A stretch of 64,000 bases of DNA, taken from NCBI RefSeq assembly GCF_047511655.1, contig NC_133386.1:170769146-170833145 (forward strand), in the 5' to 3' direction. Positions 44,540-57,876 of the stretch are shown here, in pieces. The notes beneath the pieces are model-generated. The model was not told where the DNA came from and did no database searches. It saw nothing but the letters and a program-made list of their open reading frames with translations. This DNA is from Castor canadensis. Its lineage: Eukaryota; Chordata; Mammalia; Rodentia; Castoridae. The position numbers were made by a program, and so were the translations under genes. The first letter of the stretch is position 1. Every line of letters begins with the position of its first letter.

Positions 44540-46435
44540 GCCCAGCCCATTGCTCCCATTTTACAGCTTTTGAAACCAAGGCCTGGAGAAACAGTAGGCT
44601 GAGGTGTCACTGGAGATAGAACCAGAACAGAGGAGGATCTTAACATCCAGCCCAGTTCTCCTTCCTCCATAGCACATGCTCTTCCATGTTTAAGATGGGC
44701 CGGGGCACAAGAGAGCACCAGAGACAGCTCTTCCTCTCTCCTTTGAGCTCAGGGCTTGTGCGGTGCCTGGGTCAAGAAGCTCTTTTTTGGTAGGAGAATT
44801 CTGGACTGACTGGCACGAGTCAACTGGAGAGCAGTCCAACCATGTATGTGCGGAGGTTTTAAGCCCATGTGTTCCAGGAGAGCAGAGGAGGGAGAGAGGA
44901 AGTGATGACAGATACAGTCAAGGAGGGCTTCCTGGAGATGAGGCAGGAGTGGAGGATTGTATGAATTTCAATAGCTGTGAGTGCTGGGGGTTACATTTCA
45001 AATCACAGGATCAGGATAAAATCATGGGCACAGCGATGGGCTTGGAGAGCATGGGATTTGCCATGATACAGAAGGGAGCTACTGACCTTGACTTCCAGAT
45101 GGAGGAACCAAGACCTTTTATTAAATAGCCCAAGTTTCAGCCTGGATGCAGTGAAGAAAAGGGAGGGGTCTGAGCCTCAGAGGGGTACAGCAGAGCTGGA
45201 TCTTAGAAAGATGATCCTAGGGCATAGGAAGAGGCAGTACAGGGAGCTCTTTTGAGGTTCTCCTTCTGGAGATCCTCAGAACATGGAAAAGAGGTGACTT
45301 TTGGAAGTTGTCCCTAGAAGTATTGGTGAAATAGGATGGCGTGCTTAATTAAAATGATGTCCTCAACAATGGGCTGCAGTGAGGTGCCAGAAAAGACAGC
45401 AAATAGAGTGTACTTTGGGGAGCATCAGGAACCCTGCATCTGAGGGCTCTTCTAAGTTTATGGTGACAGTTTATGTGTGTGTCACAATCCCAGGACAGTG
45501 GTGTTCAGAATGAAGAGACATCCCTTTCTCCTCTCCTCATCTAATCAAGATGTTCTTGGTGAGCCCCAGAAACCCCACCCCAAGAAGACTCCAGAATCAT
45601 GACATCAGCCCTCCCCCAGCCTCTGTCCTTTAGAGCTTATGATATGCTGTCATGTGTTCAGTACAGTTTTGTCCAGCCTGGTCCCCTTCTCTGTAGGACA
45701 ATGGGGTCTGAAGATGGTGCACACGCCACTTCTCTGCTTGTAGGGTTCCCCCCAGTATACCCTATTCTTTATACCACAGGGCACTGCCAGTGTATGTCCT
45801 TGTCCTCCCATGACATCTGGCCACCGTATAGGAACACATCCACTTTTTCCAATACTGGGTGTTTCTAGAAGAAGCTTTGTTCAACTGGGATTCCCCAAGA
45901 GTGGGTGAGTAATGTTTTGCTCTTAAACATTCTGGAAGGTCATGATGTCTTAATATGGTCATGTGGGAAGGAATGAGAGTAGCCAAGTAATAACATTCTC
46001 TATTTGCAAACCTTCCAGAACAACTCGTTTTCTCTCTCCTTCACTAGGCAGAGAGGAAACCAATGACAGGGATGATCCCATCCATTCTGGCCAGCCAACC
46101 CAACAGAGAAAGGAATTCAACAGAGACTGATTGAATTCAGGGATGGGGCATCCACAATGTGGGGGGACCAACAGTACTGCAGAGGAAATGACTAAACCAC
46201 AGCTTAGGCATCAATATACACACAACTTCAAAATCATACACATAGCAAATGACTCTGTTTACATAAAAGAGGGAAGAGAAAAAGTGAAAAAAAATGGTTT
46301 ACTAATAAGTTCCTGTGTAGCAAAACAATAAAGAGGATGGGAACATTTACTATAACTACCAAGGTGGTAGATACATCTGCAGGGCAGGGAGGGGATGTTC
46401 ATTTGATTAATTACTCTTTGGACACACTGTTGTTA
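44540..46435. other. Non-coding, mostly unique
   Basis: About 44540-44625 resembles an antisense MIR (attttacagcttttgaaacc ... gaggtgtcactggagataga). The rest shows no gene. A 121-codon ORF at 44763-45128 has no domain I recognise and no exon-like borders. Confidence 0.4.
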
Positions 46436-46980
46436 TGATGGTTAATCTTAATGGGCAACTTGATCGGATTAAGAAATGCCTAGGAGATCAGTGAAGCATG
46501 CCTCCGGGTGTTAACTGTGGTGGCCCTTGCAGAGGTAATCAGTTTATGACTGACCTAATGAGTGATTTAAATACATTGATGGATTCCTAAATTTTTTTTT
46601 GGTGTCAACTGGAGCTTAAACTCAGGGCCTCGTGCTCACTAGGCAGGTGCTGTACCACTTGAGCTGCTCCCCCGGCCCAAAGGCTTCGTAATATGATGGC
46701 GTTACTGGGAGGTGGTGAAAGGTGCTTTCTTCCCAAGATGGAGGAAATAGGTCGGGGTGGGGCCAGTGTCCTTGGGGACTGTATCTTGCCCTGATCCTTT
46801 CCTGTATCCATCTGCTTCCTGTCTGCCATGACGTAAGCTGTTCCACCACGCCTTCCCTGCCATGAGGACCTGAACACTCCAAAATTGTGAGCCAAAATAA
46901 ATCATTCCTCCTCTTAAGTTGTTTCTCTCAGGTATTTGGTCACAGAGATAATAAAAACTAATACAATTATGTAGTTATGT
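46436..46980 (+). repeat. Old interspersed repeat (LTR-like), split by a SINE
   Basis: It starts near atgatggttaatcttaatgg and ends tttggtcacagagataataa then aactaatac, the end words of several old mammalian LTR or DNA repeats. An AATAAA near 46896 and 'ccaaaattgtgagcc' support an LTR-type 3' part. An antisense ID-like SINE (46590-46678) divides it. Family unresolved. Confidence 0.5.
46590..46678 (-). mobile_element. ID-like SINE, antisense, nested
   Basis: It contains caactggagcttaaactcag and taccacttgagctgctcccc after a poly(T) start, the reverse complement of the tRNA-like unit. Confidence 0.85.
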
Positions 46981-48048
46981 GTGCAATATATTTCACAATA
47001 AACAAATAAAAAATAGTTCATAGGAAATGAGAACATAGGAACTGTTAAGCGCAGACACTTTCTTTGAGACATCTTGACCTTTTTTTCACAACCACTTAAA
47101 CATTATGCTAGTCATTTTACCTTTGGTGACTTCCCTGGCTGCGCAGCTAGAGTCTCAAGTGGCAACAGTGTCAAAATCCCCATAGTCAGAGATCCACTCT
47201 GCAACTTCACTTATGTGCTTGACTCAGACTTCATTTCCAGAATCCTCACCTTCCTTTTTTTTCTGATTATGGTTTCTTTTCTTTTTTCGGTGCTGGGAAT
47301 TGAACCAAAGGCCTTGTCCATGCACTCTATCACTGAGCTACATCCCCAGACCTCCTTAGTTTTCATTTCTCCGCCCCACTTTCATCTTGATTGACCAATT
47401 CCCTCTTTCGATTATGTCATGTGACTTTATCACTGGGGCACCTGAGGTAATACAACCGCATGTTTTCCTATCTGTGAACTGAAAAACATGCAGTGATCAA
47501 TCATGACAAGACATTTTTTCTCGTTATACATTAGTGTATTGAACAGAAATCATACAAGAAAAAAATCCTAAATTTGTAGGAATCATGTTTTCCTAAATAC
47601 ATTATGAGCACCGAACACCCCCATTTGTATTCAATACTTTACAGAAACACCATACCTGAACTTCAGATCTGAACTATTCACTGAAGAGACTTTGAAAGAA
47701 GTGATGTGATTGGCCTCTCAAAATGATGGTCACTTGTGATTTACATAATGATCTGCAGACTAAAGAGAGAGAAGCGACATTTGTAGCTTATGCAAACACT
47801 TACGGTCCACATATATTTATAATAAACTAACTTTTGAACTGTGCATTGGAACATTTACCTACCTGATGTTATTTACCTAATCTGTGGTAACTGAAACTTG
47901 TACATATTGGAACTATGCAAATTGAGAACTGTCTGTGAGTAGGTATGTATGTATATTTCTATATAACAATATATATACATAATTTGTATGCATTATGTAC
48001 ACATAATTTATAGTCTCTAACTTTTAGTATAAATACTATGTGTATATA
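46981..48048. other. Non-coding, with one ID-like SINE
   Basis: An antisense ID-like SINE lies at about 47283-47352 (cggtgctgggaattgaacc, ctatcactgagctacatcc). The remainder is AT-rich sequence with no recognised gene. Confidence 0.6.
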
Positions 48049-49346
48049 GTCAGGCATCACTTCGTGATGGAGTACATACTGAGGAATGAGTGAACTTGTC
48101 CAGTGAACATCACAGACCTAGGTGGTATGTCTAACTATACAGTAGGCCATGTGGCATAGCCTAGGGCTCCTGCACTACAAACCTGTGTGGCATGTTTCTG
48201 AACTGAATACTGCAGGCAATTCTAACACAACGGTGTTTGTGTATCTAAACGTAGGAAAGGTATAGTAAAAAATATAGCATAAAAGATTTTTTTTTTAAAT
48301 GATGCAGCTTACCACAAATGAAGCTTGTAGAACCGAAAGTTGCTCTGGGCGAGTCAGTGAGTGAGTGGCAAGTGGATGTAGCAGCCTAATATACCAGTGT
48401 AGACTTTATAAACACTAGGCTACACTACATTTATTTAAGTTTTTTCTTTCCTCAACAATAAACTAATCTTATTGTATCCTTTTTACTTTACAATTAAAAT
48501 TTTAAATCTTTTTGATTCTTCTAATAACACTTAGCTTAAAACACAAACACATTGGACAGTGGTACAAAAATTTTTTCTTTATATCTTTATTTTATAAGCT
48601 TTATTCTAATAATTTTTTAAGCTTGTGTTTTGTTTAAAAACACACACATTAGCCTAGGCCCACACCGGGTCAGGATTATTAATAGCTGTCTTTTACCTCT
48701 GTATCTTGTCCCATTGGAAGGTCTTCAAGACAATGACATACAAGGAGTTCTCATTTACAGTGACAGAGCTTTCTTCTGGAATCTTTCCTATAGGACCTAC
48801 CCAAGGCTGTTTTACAGTTCCTTTCTTTCGGGGGAGGGATGGTGCTGGAGATTGAACCCAGGACCTTGCAAACATATTAGGCAAGTGCTCTACCACTGAG
48901 CTACATTCCCTAGCACTTGTCTTTTTGAGACCAGATCTCTGTTAGCTCAGGCTGGCCTTGAACTCATGATCCTTGTACCTGAGCCTCCCAATTGCTACAA
49001 TTACAAATGTGTGCCCAGCTTCAATTTTTTGCTTTGTAAGTAAAAGTACATCTTAAACTAATGATAAAAAGTGTAGCAAGTACATAAACCAGTCACATAG
49101 GCGTATGTTACCACTCAGTGTTCTGTACTTCACATAACTGTGCTGTATTTTTATATGACCAGCAGCACAATAGGTTTGTTTATTCCAGCATCACCACAAA
49201 CACGAGAAATGCATCACACTACAATCTCACAATAGCTGTGATGTCACAAGGATATAAAGGGATTTTTCAACTCCATTATAACCTTTTAGGATCACCGCTG
49301 CGTATGTCCATTCCTGACTTATACATCCGTGTGTGGTGCATGGCTG
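48049..49346. mobile_element. Tigger/MER2-type DNA transposon relic
   Basis: The left end gtcaggcatcactt and right end gtgcatggctgta are inverted-repeat ends of Tigger/MER2-type TcMar elements. TA dinucleotides sit at both edges (48047-48048 and 49347-49348), as expected for TA target duplication. Internal words such as tgaatactgcaggcaattct, gaagcttgtagaaccg and ttagcctaggcccacacc follow the same family. No transposase frame survives. A composite SINE is nested at 48826-49022. Confidence 0.8.
48826..49022 (-). mobile_element. ID-B1 SINE pair, antisense, nested in the Tigger
   Basis: An antisense ID unit (ggtgctggagattgaaccc, ctaccactgagctacattcc) is followed by an antisense B1-like monomer (gagaccagatctctgttagc, caggctggccttgaactcat). 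Both lie inside Tigger sequence, so they are younger than it. Confidence 0.85.
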
Positions 49347-49469
49347 TACCTCCCTTATGCACGCATGTCTAACACACACCCCCCCCAATGGAATGGCTAA
49401 GGTAGGGGGACAGGAAGCTGACGACACCAAGTGCAGAACCTGGAACTTTCACAGACAGCTATTGAAATG

Positions 49470-49740
49470 TTAATTGCTGCCAAGAATCACTTTGGAAAAC
49501 AGTTTAGAAGTTTCTAATAAAATTAACTCTACACACTCATATGGCCCACCCATTCCACTTACAGGTACATACTCAAGAGAAATGATGACGTATGTCCACA
49601 AAGACTTGAATACAAATGTTATTTTTTTTATTTATATAGCCAAGAAACAGAAACAGCCCAATTGGACATCAATAAGCAAATGAACACTATATTATATCCA
49701 TACAAGATGTTCTACTCAGTCATGGGGAAACCACGGAGGT
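49470..49740 (+). repeat. Old L1 ORF2 3' fragment
   Basis: The text tttggaaaacagtttagaag, ggcccacccattccacttac, tcaagagaaatgatgacgta and catacaagatgttctactca follows the distal ORF2 of old mammalian L1. It is strongly diverged and non-coding. Confidence 0.75.
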
Positions 49741-49897
49741 GCTAGCACTGTCCTGTAGTATGACAGTGGTGGAGGTCACTACCTGGGTGCATACATTTGT
49801 CAAAGTCATTCATTTTAAACCATATTAATACTTTAATGAAGTTGGTTTTTAAAACCTCACTATCCCAGCATAATTTCTCTTGCTCAAAAATGATACC

Positions 49898-50205
49898 AAG
49901 CCAGGGGCCAGTGGCTCACGCCTGTAATCTTAGCTACATGGGAAACTGAGATTGAAAGGATAGAGATTATAGTTCATGAAACCCCATTTCAACCAATAGC
50001 ACAAGCCCATCATCCCCAGCTATGCAGAGGCTGAGACTGGGAGGATTGTGGTTCCAGATCAGCCCAGGTAAAAACATTTGTGAAGCCCCATCTCAACCAA
50101 TAGCAGGGTACAGTGGTGCACAGCTGTCATCTCGGTGATGGCAAAATAAAACAGGAGGACTGAGGTCCAGGATGGCCTGGGTAGACAGAGGGTCAAGTGC
50201 AGGAG
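49898..50205 (+). mobile_element. Trimeric B1-like SINE
   Basis: Three 7SL-like monomers lie in tandem: ccaggggccagtggctcacg to 'tttcaaccaatag', then 'caagcccatcatccccagct' to 'tctcaaccaatag', then 'cagggtacagtggtgcacag' onward. The 'caaccaatag' junction repeats at each boundary. No ID unit is obvious at the end. Confidence 0.78.
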
Positions 50206-53200
50206 GGCCATCCTTGAGTAGGAAGCAGGGTGGGTTCTGGTGCCTCAGGGCAATTGTTGGCTACTAGTAAAATCAGAGGTAGCTTTGTGTTTTCTCAGTT
50301 ACAAGGGAATTGATGACTGAAAGTGAGGAGAGGCAGGGCTGTCAGGGGTCTGAGGAGAGATGTGAAGTATGAAATGTCTTTCAGAGAGTGGGGAGAAAAA
50401 AGAATGTCCTCAGGTCTGCCCCCTTCTTACCATCTCCACTTCTCTGTCTCTATTGGTGCTTCACATCTTAGGCCCTTTGCCCCATCACTGCCTCATTTGA
50501 GACAAGAGGCAGCAGCTTTGACTTTGAACCTTACACTCATTATCATCATTATGGAAACACCAGGACGGAGGACTCAGTGAAACTTTGCAGGGGTAGCCTG
50601 GTGGGGGTGGGAGCTACAGGTGGGGCTCCAGTCTCTGTTCCTCCACTGTGCCTGTGGTGTCCTGCAAAACCTCTGCGCTGGTCCCCAGGTTCCTGCAATT
50701 CTCACTGCTCTAGGGCTTTGGGAAAGGAAGGCAGCAGGCTCCATGAAAGCAGCCAAGTAGGTGCTTGGGGAGCTTGAGTGAGTGGGTGGGGGAGGTGCAA
50801 GGACCCCTAGAACAGGAATGAAGAGGGCATTGACCTGACAGGCACAGACATAGCACAGAAGGCCTCACCATCTGGGCCTGAGACCTCCTAGAGAGAAGTC
50901 TTGGTTCTGAGACACAGTCCCTCTGATCCTTCTGGACCTTACTTCTCAGCTTCCTTCACTGATTGACTACAGAGAAATACTCTGCTTCCTAGCTCTTCGA
51001 AATGTTCCAGGCAGAATCTTCCTGTGCCCTGGATCACTGCCATCCCAGGCCTCCCGGCTTCCATGCTAGGACCTTCCCACAATGCAGAGGCTGTGAACTT
51101 GAGTTTCCCCAGGGCTGCCATGCATGGGTGTGGCTGGGGAATCTGATTTACAGAAAGTTGTCCAGCTTGGTTTCCTTGCTTAGAAGGATGTCAACTCCAA
51201 CCTAGAACACATGGACCACCTCCTCCCCTCCGGGGACTTTATGGGCATCTGTCACTTCTTCAACTTTGGTCTCTGTTGTGGCTTACCCTGAAGGCACTCT
51301 CACTTGGGTCTTCCCTAGTGTTGAGGAAGAGATGAGCCAACTGCATTCCGAGATATCTGTCTGTCTGAGACCCTCAACCTGCCAGAGTCAACTCTGAGAT
51401 TTGTGGTCTCAAGAAAACAGTAAAACTGCCCACCTGTTTCCAGCAGCCGGTTAAATAGTTTTTGACCTGGAATGCCAACAGAAACCTAATGCTTTCAAAT
51501 AACCTCTCGTCTAATTTGTTTTAAGCTCCCTAGGGTAGGGAGAGCCTGGACTTAGTCAGACTTCCCTGCTCTGTGGCCCTTGACAGGGCACACAGGGGCA
51601 CTGAGGTTTAAGGGCTCAAACCTTTAAAGGCTTAAAGGTTTATCTGGCTCAAACAAAATTGCTTTTCTACCATTTCTCTTTGGTACTGGTGCTCCTTATG
51701 TAGAGGTGGTGCATGACACCAAAGGAGGACAGATGGCAGCTCTGATGGCTCGCTGAGTTCCAGGAGATGTTGGAGTTGCAGCAAGTGGCCCCAAGTTTCA
51801 CCCCAAGTTACCTCACCCCTCCCAGAGGAGCAGCAGCTGGGGTGCACATTTTGGAGTCTTGCATGGTTTCATATCTTCTTCCAGATGCAGATGGAAAGAC
51901 TGCATAGTCCTATAACCCTACACATGCAGAGAAACTCGGTTATGAACGGAACCCCTCTTAAAAACAGGTGCTCCTGGGAATTAGCACTGAAGGTCATCGC
52001 CTGGAGAACCTGCTTATTTAGTTGGTCCCTATGAACTAGCAGGGGTAGTCTGGTCTCTTATCTGGGCCTCAGTTTCCTTCTCTGATGGTCAGAGATGGGG
52101 CTTTCCCACTATTCAGATGCTCCCAGGAGATGTAAGGACAGAGGACAGCACCAAGCCCAATGGACCTACTAAAGACTAAAGGTCATGAGCTCAGTCATCA
52201 CAGTGGTGAGGTCTTTCTAGCCAACATCCAGCTTCTGCAAGGCGGGAGTAGTGGGAGCTAACTCTTGGCTGGGGTTGCCATTTTTCTGGGATCAGCTGAA
52301 GGAAGGTCACTGTGGGTGTGGGATTCTAGCAAAGAACCATAGAACGTAAGCAGTGTGTGATAGGAAAAGTTGTGAGGACAAATTAAGGTGGGGTTCCACC
52401 ACACATGAACTGTGTGACTTTAGAAACCTTACAAAACTTCACCCACCATCTCTTTCCTCATTGACAATATGGGCATTGAAGCATCCTTCTGGAGGTTTCT
52501 GGGAGCATGAAATGATTGCTCTGTGGGCAAGTGCTACTGGTCTGTAAGCAGCCCCGGGGTTGGTGGGTACTGCTTGAATGTGAGTGTTGGGTTAAAGGTG
52601 GCTCAAGTGCACCAAGATGACCAGAACCTCCCCAGGGAACACCAAGCTGGGTGTTCCTGTAAAGATCTCAGATGTCCTCACAAACAAATCCTTTCTTACT
52701 AAGCTTGGCTGCTGCTCCAAGACACCCTCCAGATCTTTTTTTTTTTTTTTTCCTCTTCTAGTCAGAAGCCAGGGAGCAGAATCTGGCCTGGAGTTCCCTT
52801 GGGATGAAATTTCTCCCTTGTGCCTTCTCAGATTTCCCCAGACCAGTTCAGACAGGTCTACCCAAGCTTTCAGCCTGGGTAGGGAAAGCACCTCCACAGG
52901 GCTACCCACCCTTCTTGCAGGCATTCCTCCATCCACTCCTTGGAGATGCAGGGCAGAAGCTACTGCTCTTCCTTTGTGTGTGTCAGGCCAAGCCTCAGCT
53001 TCCAGTCATCTCTTCCCCTGAATGGAAGCTGCAGAATTCTGTGGCTAAAAACAGTAAAAAAAAAAAAAAAATGACCCTCTTCTGCTCCTGTGGAGTGATA
53101 AGCTCAAAGCCCAGCCAGCCCAGCTCTCAGTTCCACCTGATGTTCTCTCCAGCTTCCCCTGCGTACTTCCCTCACCTTCAGAGCAGCCATTTAAACCTGT

Positions 53201-53706
53201 CTCCTCTTTCCTCCCACCTCCAACCCTGACCTTTCCCCCTTCTGTCCAAGGCCAGTCCTTGTATGCCTTGTAAGCCACTCTGGACTTCTCAGAGATATTA
53301 TTCATTAACTATCCCTCCCTCCTTTGGGCATTCACCCTTCCCTCTATGCTGGAACTTTCCTTCCCATCAGTGTTTAAATAAGCTCAGGTCTTCTCTGCCT
53401 TAAAACACTAAACCAAACCTTGATCTTTTCCAGTGGAGCCTTCTTCCTATTTCCTGGGACACGGGCAGATGTTTCTATACACTGTGCCTAGAGTTGGGAC
53501 TTTGATAAAGGAGTGACACAGCCCAAGTTGTCAGCTTCTCCCAGATCTCTTCCAAATTAGGATGCTACAGTGCCAGCTGCCTATTGGGACATGACCAGCC
53601 AGATATCTTGCACACATCAAAACCCAGTTTCAAAGCAGAGCTGCTTCTCCTCCCTCACACAAAAGTCCCTAGTTCTTTCTTCTTCCCTCCCTATCTTCCT
53701 TCCTTC
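50206..53706. other. Non-coding, mostly unique
   Basis: This is a comparatively repeat-poor 3.5 kb. About 52385-52530 is MIR-like (ccaccacacatgaactgtgtgactt, in parts). A T-run lies at about 52736-52751 and an A-run at about 53056-53071. ORFs of 110-140 codons are present but resemble no known family. Confidence 0.45.
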
Positions 53707-53825
53707 TTTGAAGATAGGGTCTCACTATGTTGCCTGGGCTCATCTTGAACTCCTGGGCTCAAGTGATCCTCCTGCCTCATTTCCCAAGTGAGTGGGTATA
53801 CAGACACATGTCACTGTGCCTGGCT
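53707..53825 (-). mobile_element. B1/7SL-like monomer, antisense
   Basis: It contains tttgaagatagggtctcact, atgttgcctgggctcatctt and ctcaagtgatcctcctgcct, the antisense 7SL-derived monomer. Confidence 0.85.
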
Positions 53826-54238
53826 TGGACTATATGTTGAGTCTGCCAAGGTCACCTTAGCTACATGATTACTGCAGTCTTCTCGTGGTCCCCTACCCAA
53901 GTCGTGTGCACCTTCAGTTCTATCAGAGCTCTTCCTGATCAAAAGACAAAAATGACTCCTCAGCCTCAATAGAATAAAGTATAAGGGGCTACCTGTCTCT
54001 GCAGCTTCTCCCCACACCATGTCCTATGCTCCAGTGGTCATGGGTTTCATCCAATTCCTGGAAGTTACATCACCCTCCTTCAGTAATTTGCAGAACTTAC
54101 TCACCTTGCCTAGACCCTTTCACCTTCTTTGCACCTCCCCACCACTTCACTTTTGCACAGTGACTTCCCACCTGTCCCCACATCACTGTTCACTTCACCA
54201 ATTATAGCATCCTTCCCTTGAAATTGCCTTTCCCCGGC

Positions 54239-57200
54239 TGGAAGAAGATTTACCAAGCCAATGGCCCCTGAAAACAGGCAGGAGTAGCAATACTTATCTC
54301 TGACAAAGTAGACTTCAAACCTACATTGATCAAATGAGATAAAGACAGACATTCCATACTAATAAAAGGGGAAATAGACCAAAAGGAAATAATAATTATC
54401 AACCTGTATGCACCCAATGTCAATGCACCCAATTTCATCAAACATACCCTGAAAGACCTAAAAGCATATATAAACGCCAACACAGTGGTTGTGGGAGACT
54501 TTAACACCCCATTATCATCAATAGATAGTCATCCAAACAAAAAATCAATAAAGAAATCCAAGATCTAAAATATGCAATAGATCAAATGGACCTACTTGAT
54601 GTCTACACAACATTTCATCCAACTTCTACACAATATACATTCTTCTCAGCAGCCCATGGAACCTTCTCCAAAATAGATCATATCCTAGGGCACAAAGCAA
54701 GCCTCAGCAAATACAAGAAAATAGAAATTATACCATGCATACTATCCGATCACAATGCAGTAAAAGTAGAACTCAACAACAAAAGTAAAGACAAAAAACA
54801 CGCAAACAGCTGGAAACTAAATAACTCATTACTTAATGAAGAATGGATCATCGATGCAATAAAAGAGGAAATTAAAAAGTTCCTGGAAGTCAATGAAAAT
54901 GAAAACACAACCTACCGGAACCTATGGGACACAGCTAAGGCAGTCCTGAGAGGAAAGTTTATAGCCATGAGTGCATATATTAAAAAGACTGAAAGATCCC
55001 AAATCAATGACCTAATGATACATCTCAAACTCCTAGAAAAACAAGAACAAGCAAATCCCAAAACAAATAGGAGAGAAATAATAAAAATAAGAGCTGAAAT
55101 CAACGAAATAGAAACCAAAAAAACCATACAAAGAATTAATGAAACAAAAAGTTGGTTCTTTGAAAAAATAAACAAGATCGATAGACCCCTGGCAAACCTG
55201 ACTAAAATGAGGAGAGAAAAAACCCAAATTAGTAGAATCAGGAATGCAAAAGGGGAGATAACAACAAACACCATGGAAGTCCAGGATATCATCAGAGACT
55301 ACTTTGAGAACCTATATTCAAATAAATTTGAAAATCTAAAAGAAATGGACAGATTTCTACATACATATGATCATCCAAAACTGAACCAAGAGGAAATTAA
55401 TCACCTGAATAGACCTGTAACACAAAATGAAATTGAAGCAGCAATCAAGAGTCTCCCCAAAAAGAAAAGTCCAGGACCTGAGGGATTCTCTGCTGAATTC
55501 TATCAGACCTTTAAAGAACTGATACCAACCCTCCTTAAGCTGTTCCACGAAATAGAAAGGGAAGGAAAACTGCCAAACACATTTTATGAAGCCAGTATTA
55601 CACTTATCCCAAAACCAGGCAAAGACACCTCCAAAAAGGAGAACTATAGGCCAATCTCCTTAATGAACATTGACGCAAAAGTCCTCAACAAAATAATGGC
55701 AAACCGAATTCAACAACACATCAAAAAGATTATTCACCACGACCAAGTAGGCTTCATCCCAGGAATGCAGGGGTGGTTCAACATACGAAAATCAATAAAC
55801 ATAATAAACCACATTAACAGAAGCAAAGACAAAAACCACTTGATCACCTCAATAGATGCAGAAAAAGCTTTTGATAAGATCCAACATCATTTCATGATAA
55901 AAGCTCTAAGAAAACTAGGAATAGAAGGAAAGTACCTCAACATTATAAAAGCTATATATGACAAACCTACAGCCAGCATTATACTTAATGGAGAAAAACT
56001 GAAACCATTCCCTCTAAAATCAGGAACTAGACAAGGATGCCCACTATATCCACTCCTATTCAACATAGTACTGGAATTCCTAGCCAGACCAATTAGGCAA
56101 GAAGAAGGAATAAAAGGAATACAAATAGGTAAAGAAACTGTCAAAATATCCTTATTTGCAGATGACATGATCTTATACCTTAAAGACCCAAAAAACTCTA
56201 CTCAGAAGCTCCTAGACATCATCAATAGCTATAGCAAGGTAGCAGGATATAAAATCAACATAGAAAAATCATTAGCATTTCTATACACTAACAATGAGCA
56301 AACGGAAAAAGAATGTATGAAAACAATTCCATTTACAATAGCCTCAAAAAAAATCAAATACCTAGGTGTAAACCTAACAAAGGATGTGAATGACCTCTAC
56401 AAGGAAAACTATACACTTTTGAAGAAAGAGATTGAGGAAGACTATAGAAAGTGGAGAGATCTCCCATGCTCATGGATTGGTAGAATCAACATAGTAAAAA
56501 TGTCGATACTCCCAAAAGTAATCTACATGTTTAATGCAATTCCCATCAAAATTCCGACGACATTCATTAAAGAGATTGAAAAATCTACTGTTAAATTTAT
56601 ATGGAAACACAAGAGGCCACGAATAGCCAAGGCAATAGTCAGTCAAAAGAACAATGCAGGAGGTATCACAATACCTGACTTCAAACTATATTACAAAGCA
56701 ATAGCAATAAAAACAGCATGGTACTGGCACAAAAACAGACATGCAGACCAGTGGAACAGAATGGAGGACCCAGATATGAAGCCACACAACTATAACCAAT
56801 TTGTCTTTGATAAAGGAACTAAAAATATATGATGGAGAAATAGCAGCCTCTTCAACAAAAACTGCTGGGAAAACTGGTTAGCAGTCTGCAAAAAACTGAA
56901 ACTAGATCCATGTATATCACCCTATACCAAGATTAACTCAAAATGGATCAAGAATCTTAATATCAGACCACAAACTCTAAAGTTGACACAGGAAAGAGTA
57001 GGAAATACTCTGGAGTTAGTAGGTATAGGTAAGAACTTTCTCAATGAAACCCCAGCAGCACAGCAACTAAGAGATAGCATAGATAAATGGGACTTCATAA
57101 AACTAAAAAGCTTCTGTTCATCAAAAGAAATGGTCTCTAAACTGAAGAGAACACCCACAGAGTGGGAGAAAATATTTGCCAGCTATACATCAGACAAAGG

Positions 57201-57876
57201 ACTGATAACCAGAATATATAGGGAACTTAAAAAACTAAATTCTCCCAAAACTAATGAACCAATAAAGAAATGGGCAAGTGAACTAAACAGAACTTTTTCA
57301 AAAGAAGAAATTCAAATGGCCAAAAAACACATGAAAAAATGCTCACCATCTCTAGCAATAAAGGAAATGCAAATTAAAACCACACCAAGATTCCACCTCA
57401 CCCCTGTTAGAATAGCCATCATCAGCAACACCACCAACAACAGGTGTTAGCGAGGATGCGGGGAAAAAGGAACCCTCTTACACTGTTGGTGGGAATGTAG
57501 ACTAGTACAACCACTCTGGGAGAAAATTTGGAGGCTACTTAAAAAGCTAGACATTGATCTACCATATGATCCAGCAATACCACTCTTGGGGATATACCCA
57601 AAAGACTGTTACTCCAGAGGCACCTGCACACCCATGTTTATTGCATCACTATTCACAATAGCCAAGTTATGGAAACAGCCAAGATGCCCCACCACTGACG
57701 AATGGATTAAGAAAATGTGGTATCTATACACAATGGAATTCTATGCAGCCATGAAGAAGAACGAAATGTTATCATTCGCTGGTAAATGGATGGAATTGGA
57801 GAACATCATTCTGAGTGAGGTTAGCCTGGCCCAAAAGACCAAAAATCATATGTTCTCCCTCATATGTGGACATTAG
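54239..57876 (+). pseudogene. L1 ORF2 fragment, nearly open
   Basis: It lacks the first part of the endonuclease domain. A TGA at 54269-54271 and a second TGA shared with the copy at 19.6 kb (IK-stop-DK) interrupt the first segment. A 1-base loss near 54527 shifts the frame. From 54586 the frame is open for 748 codons, covering the rest of the endonuclease (ending [10 protein letters not shown]) and the reverse transcriptase with an intact FADD box at 56155-56166. It is then cut by TGA at 56830-56832 and TAG at 57448-57450, both probably C-to-T or G-to-A changes, in an otherwise continuous frame to the natural stop at 57876. Confidence 0.92.

Noticed and set aside
52592-53229. ORFs of 114-141 codons on both strands
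   Set aside because: They overlap in several frames, cross homopolymer runs, and show no recognisable domain or exon borders.
54912-56168. Antisense ORFs of 63-126 codons over the L1 ORF2
   Set aside because: They are shadows of the A-rich sense ORF2 frame. The peptide composition mirrors the sense codons.
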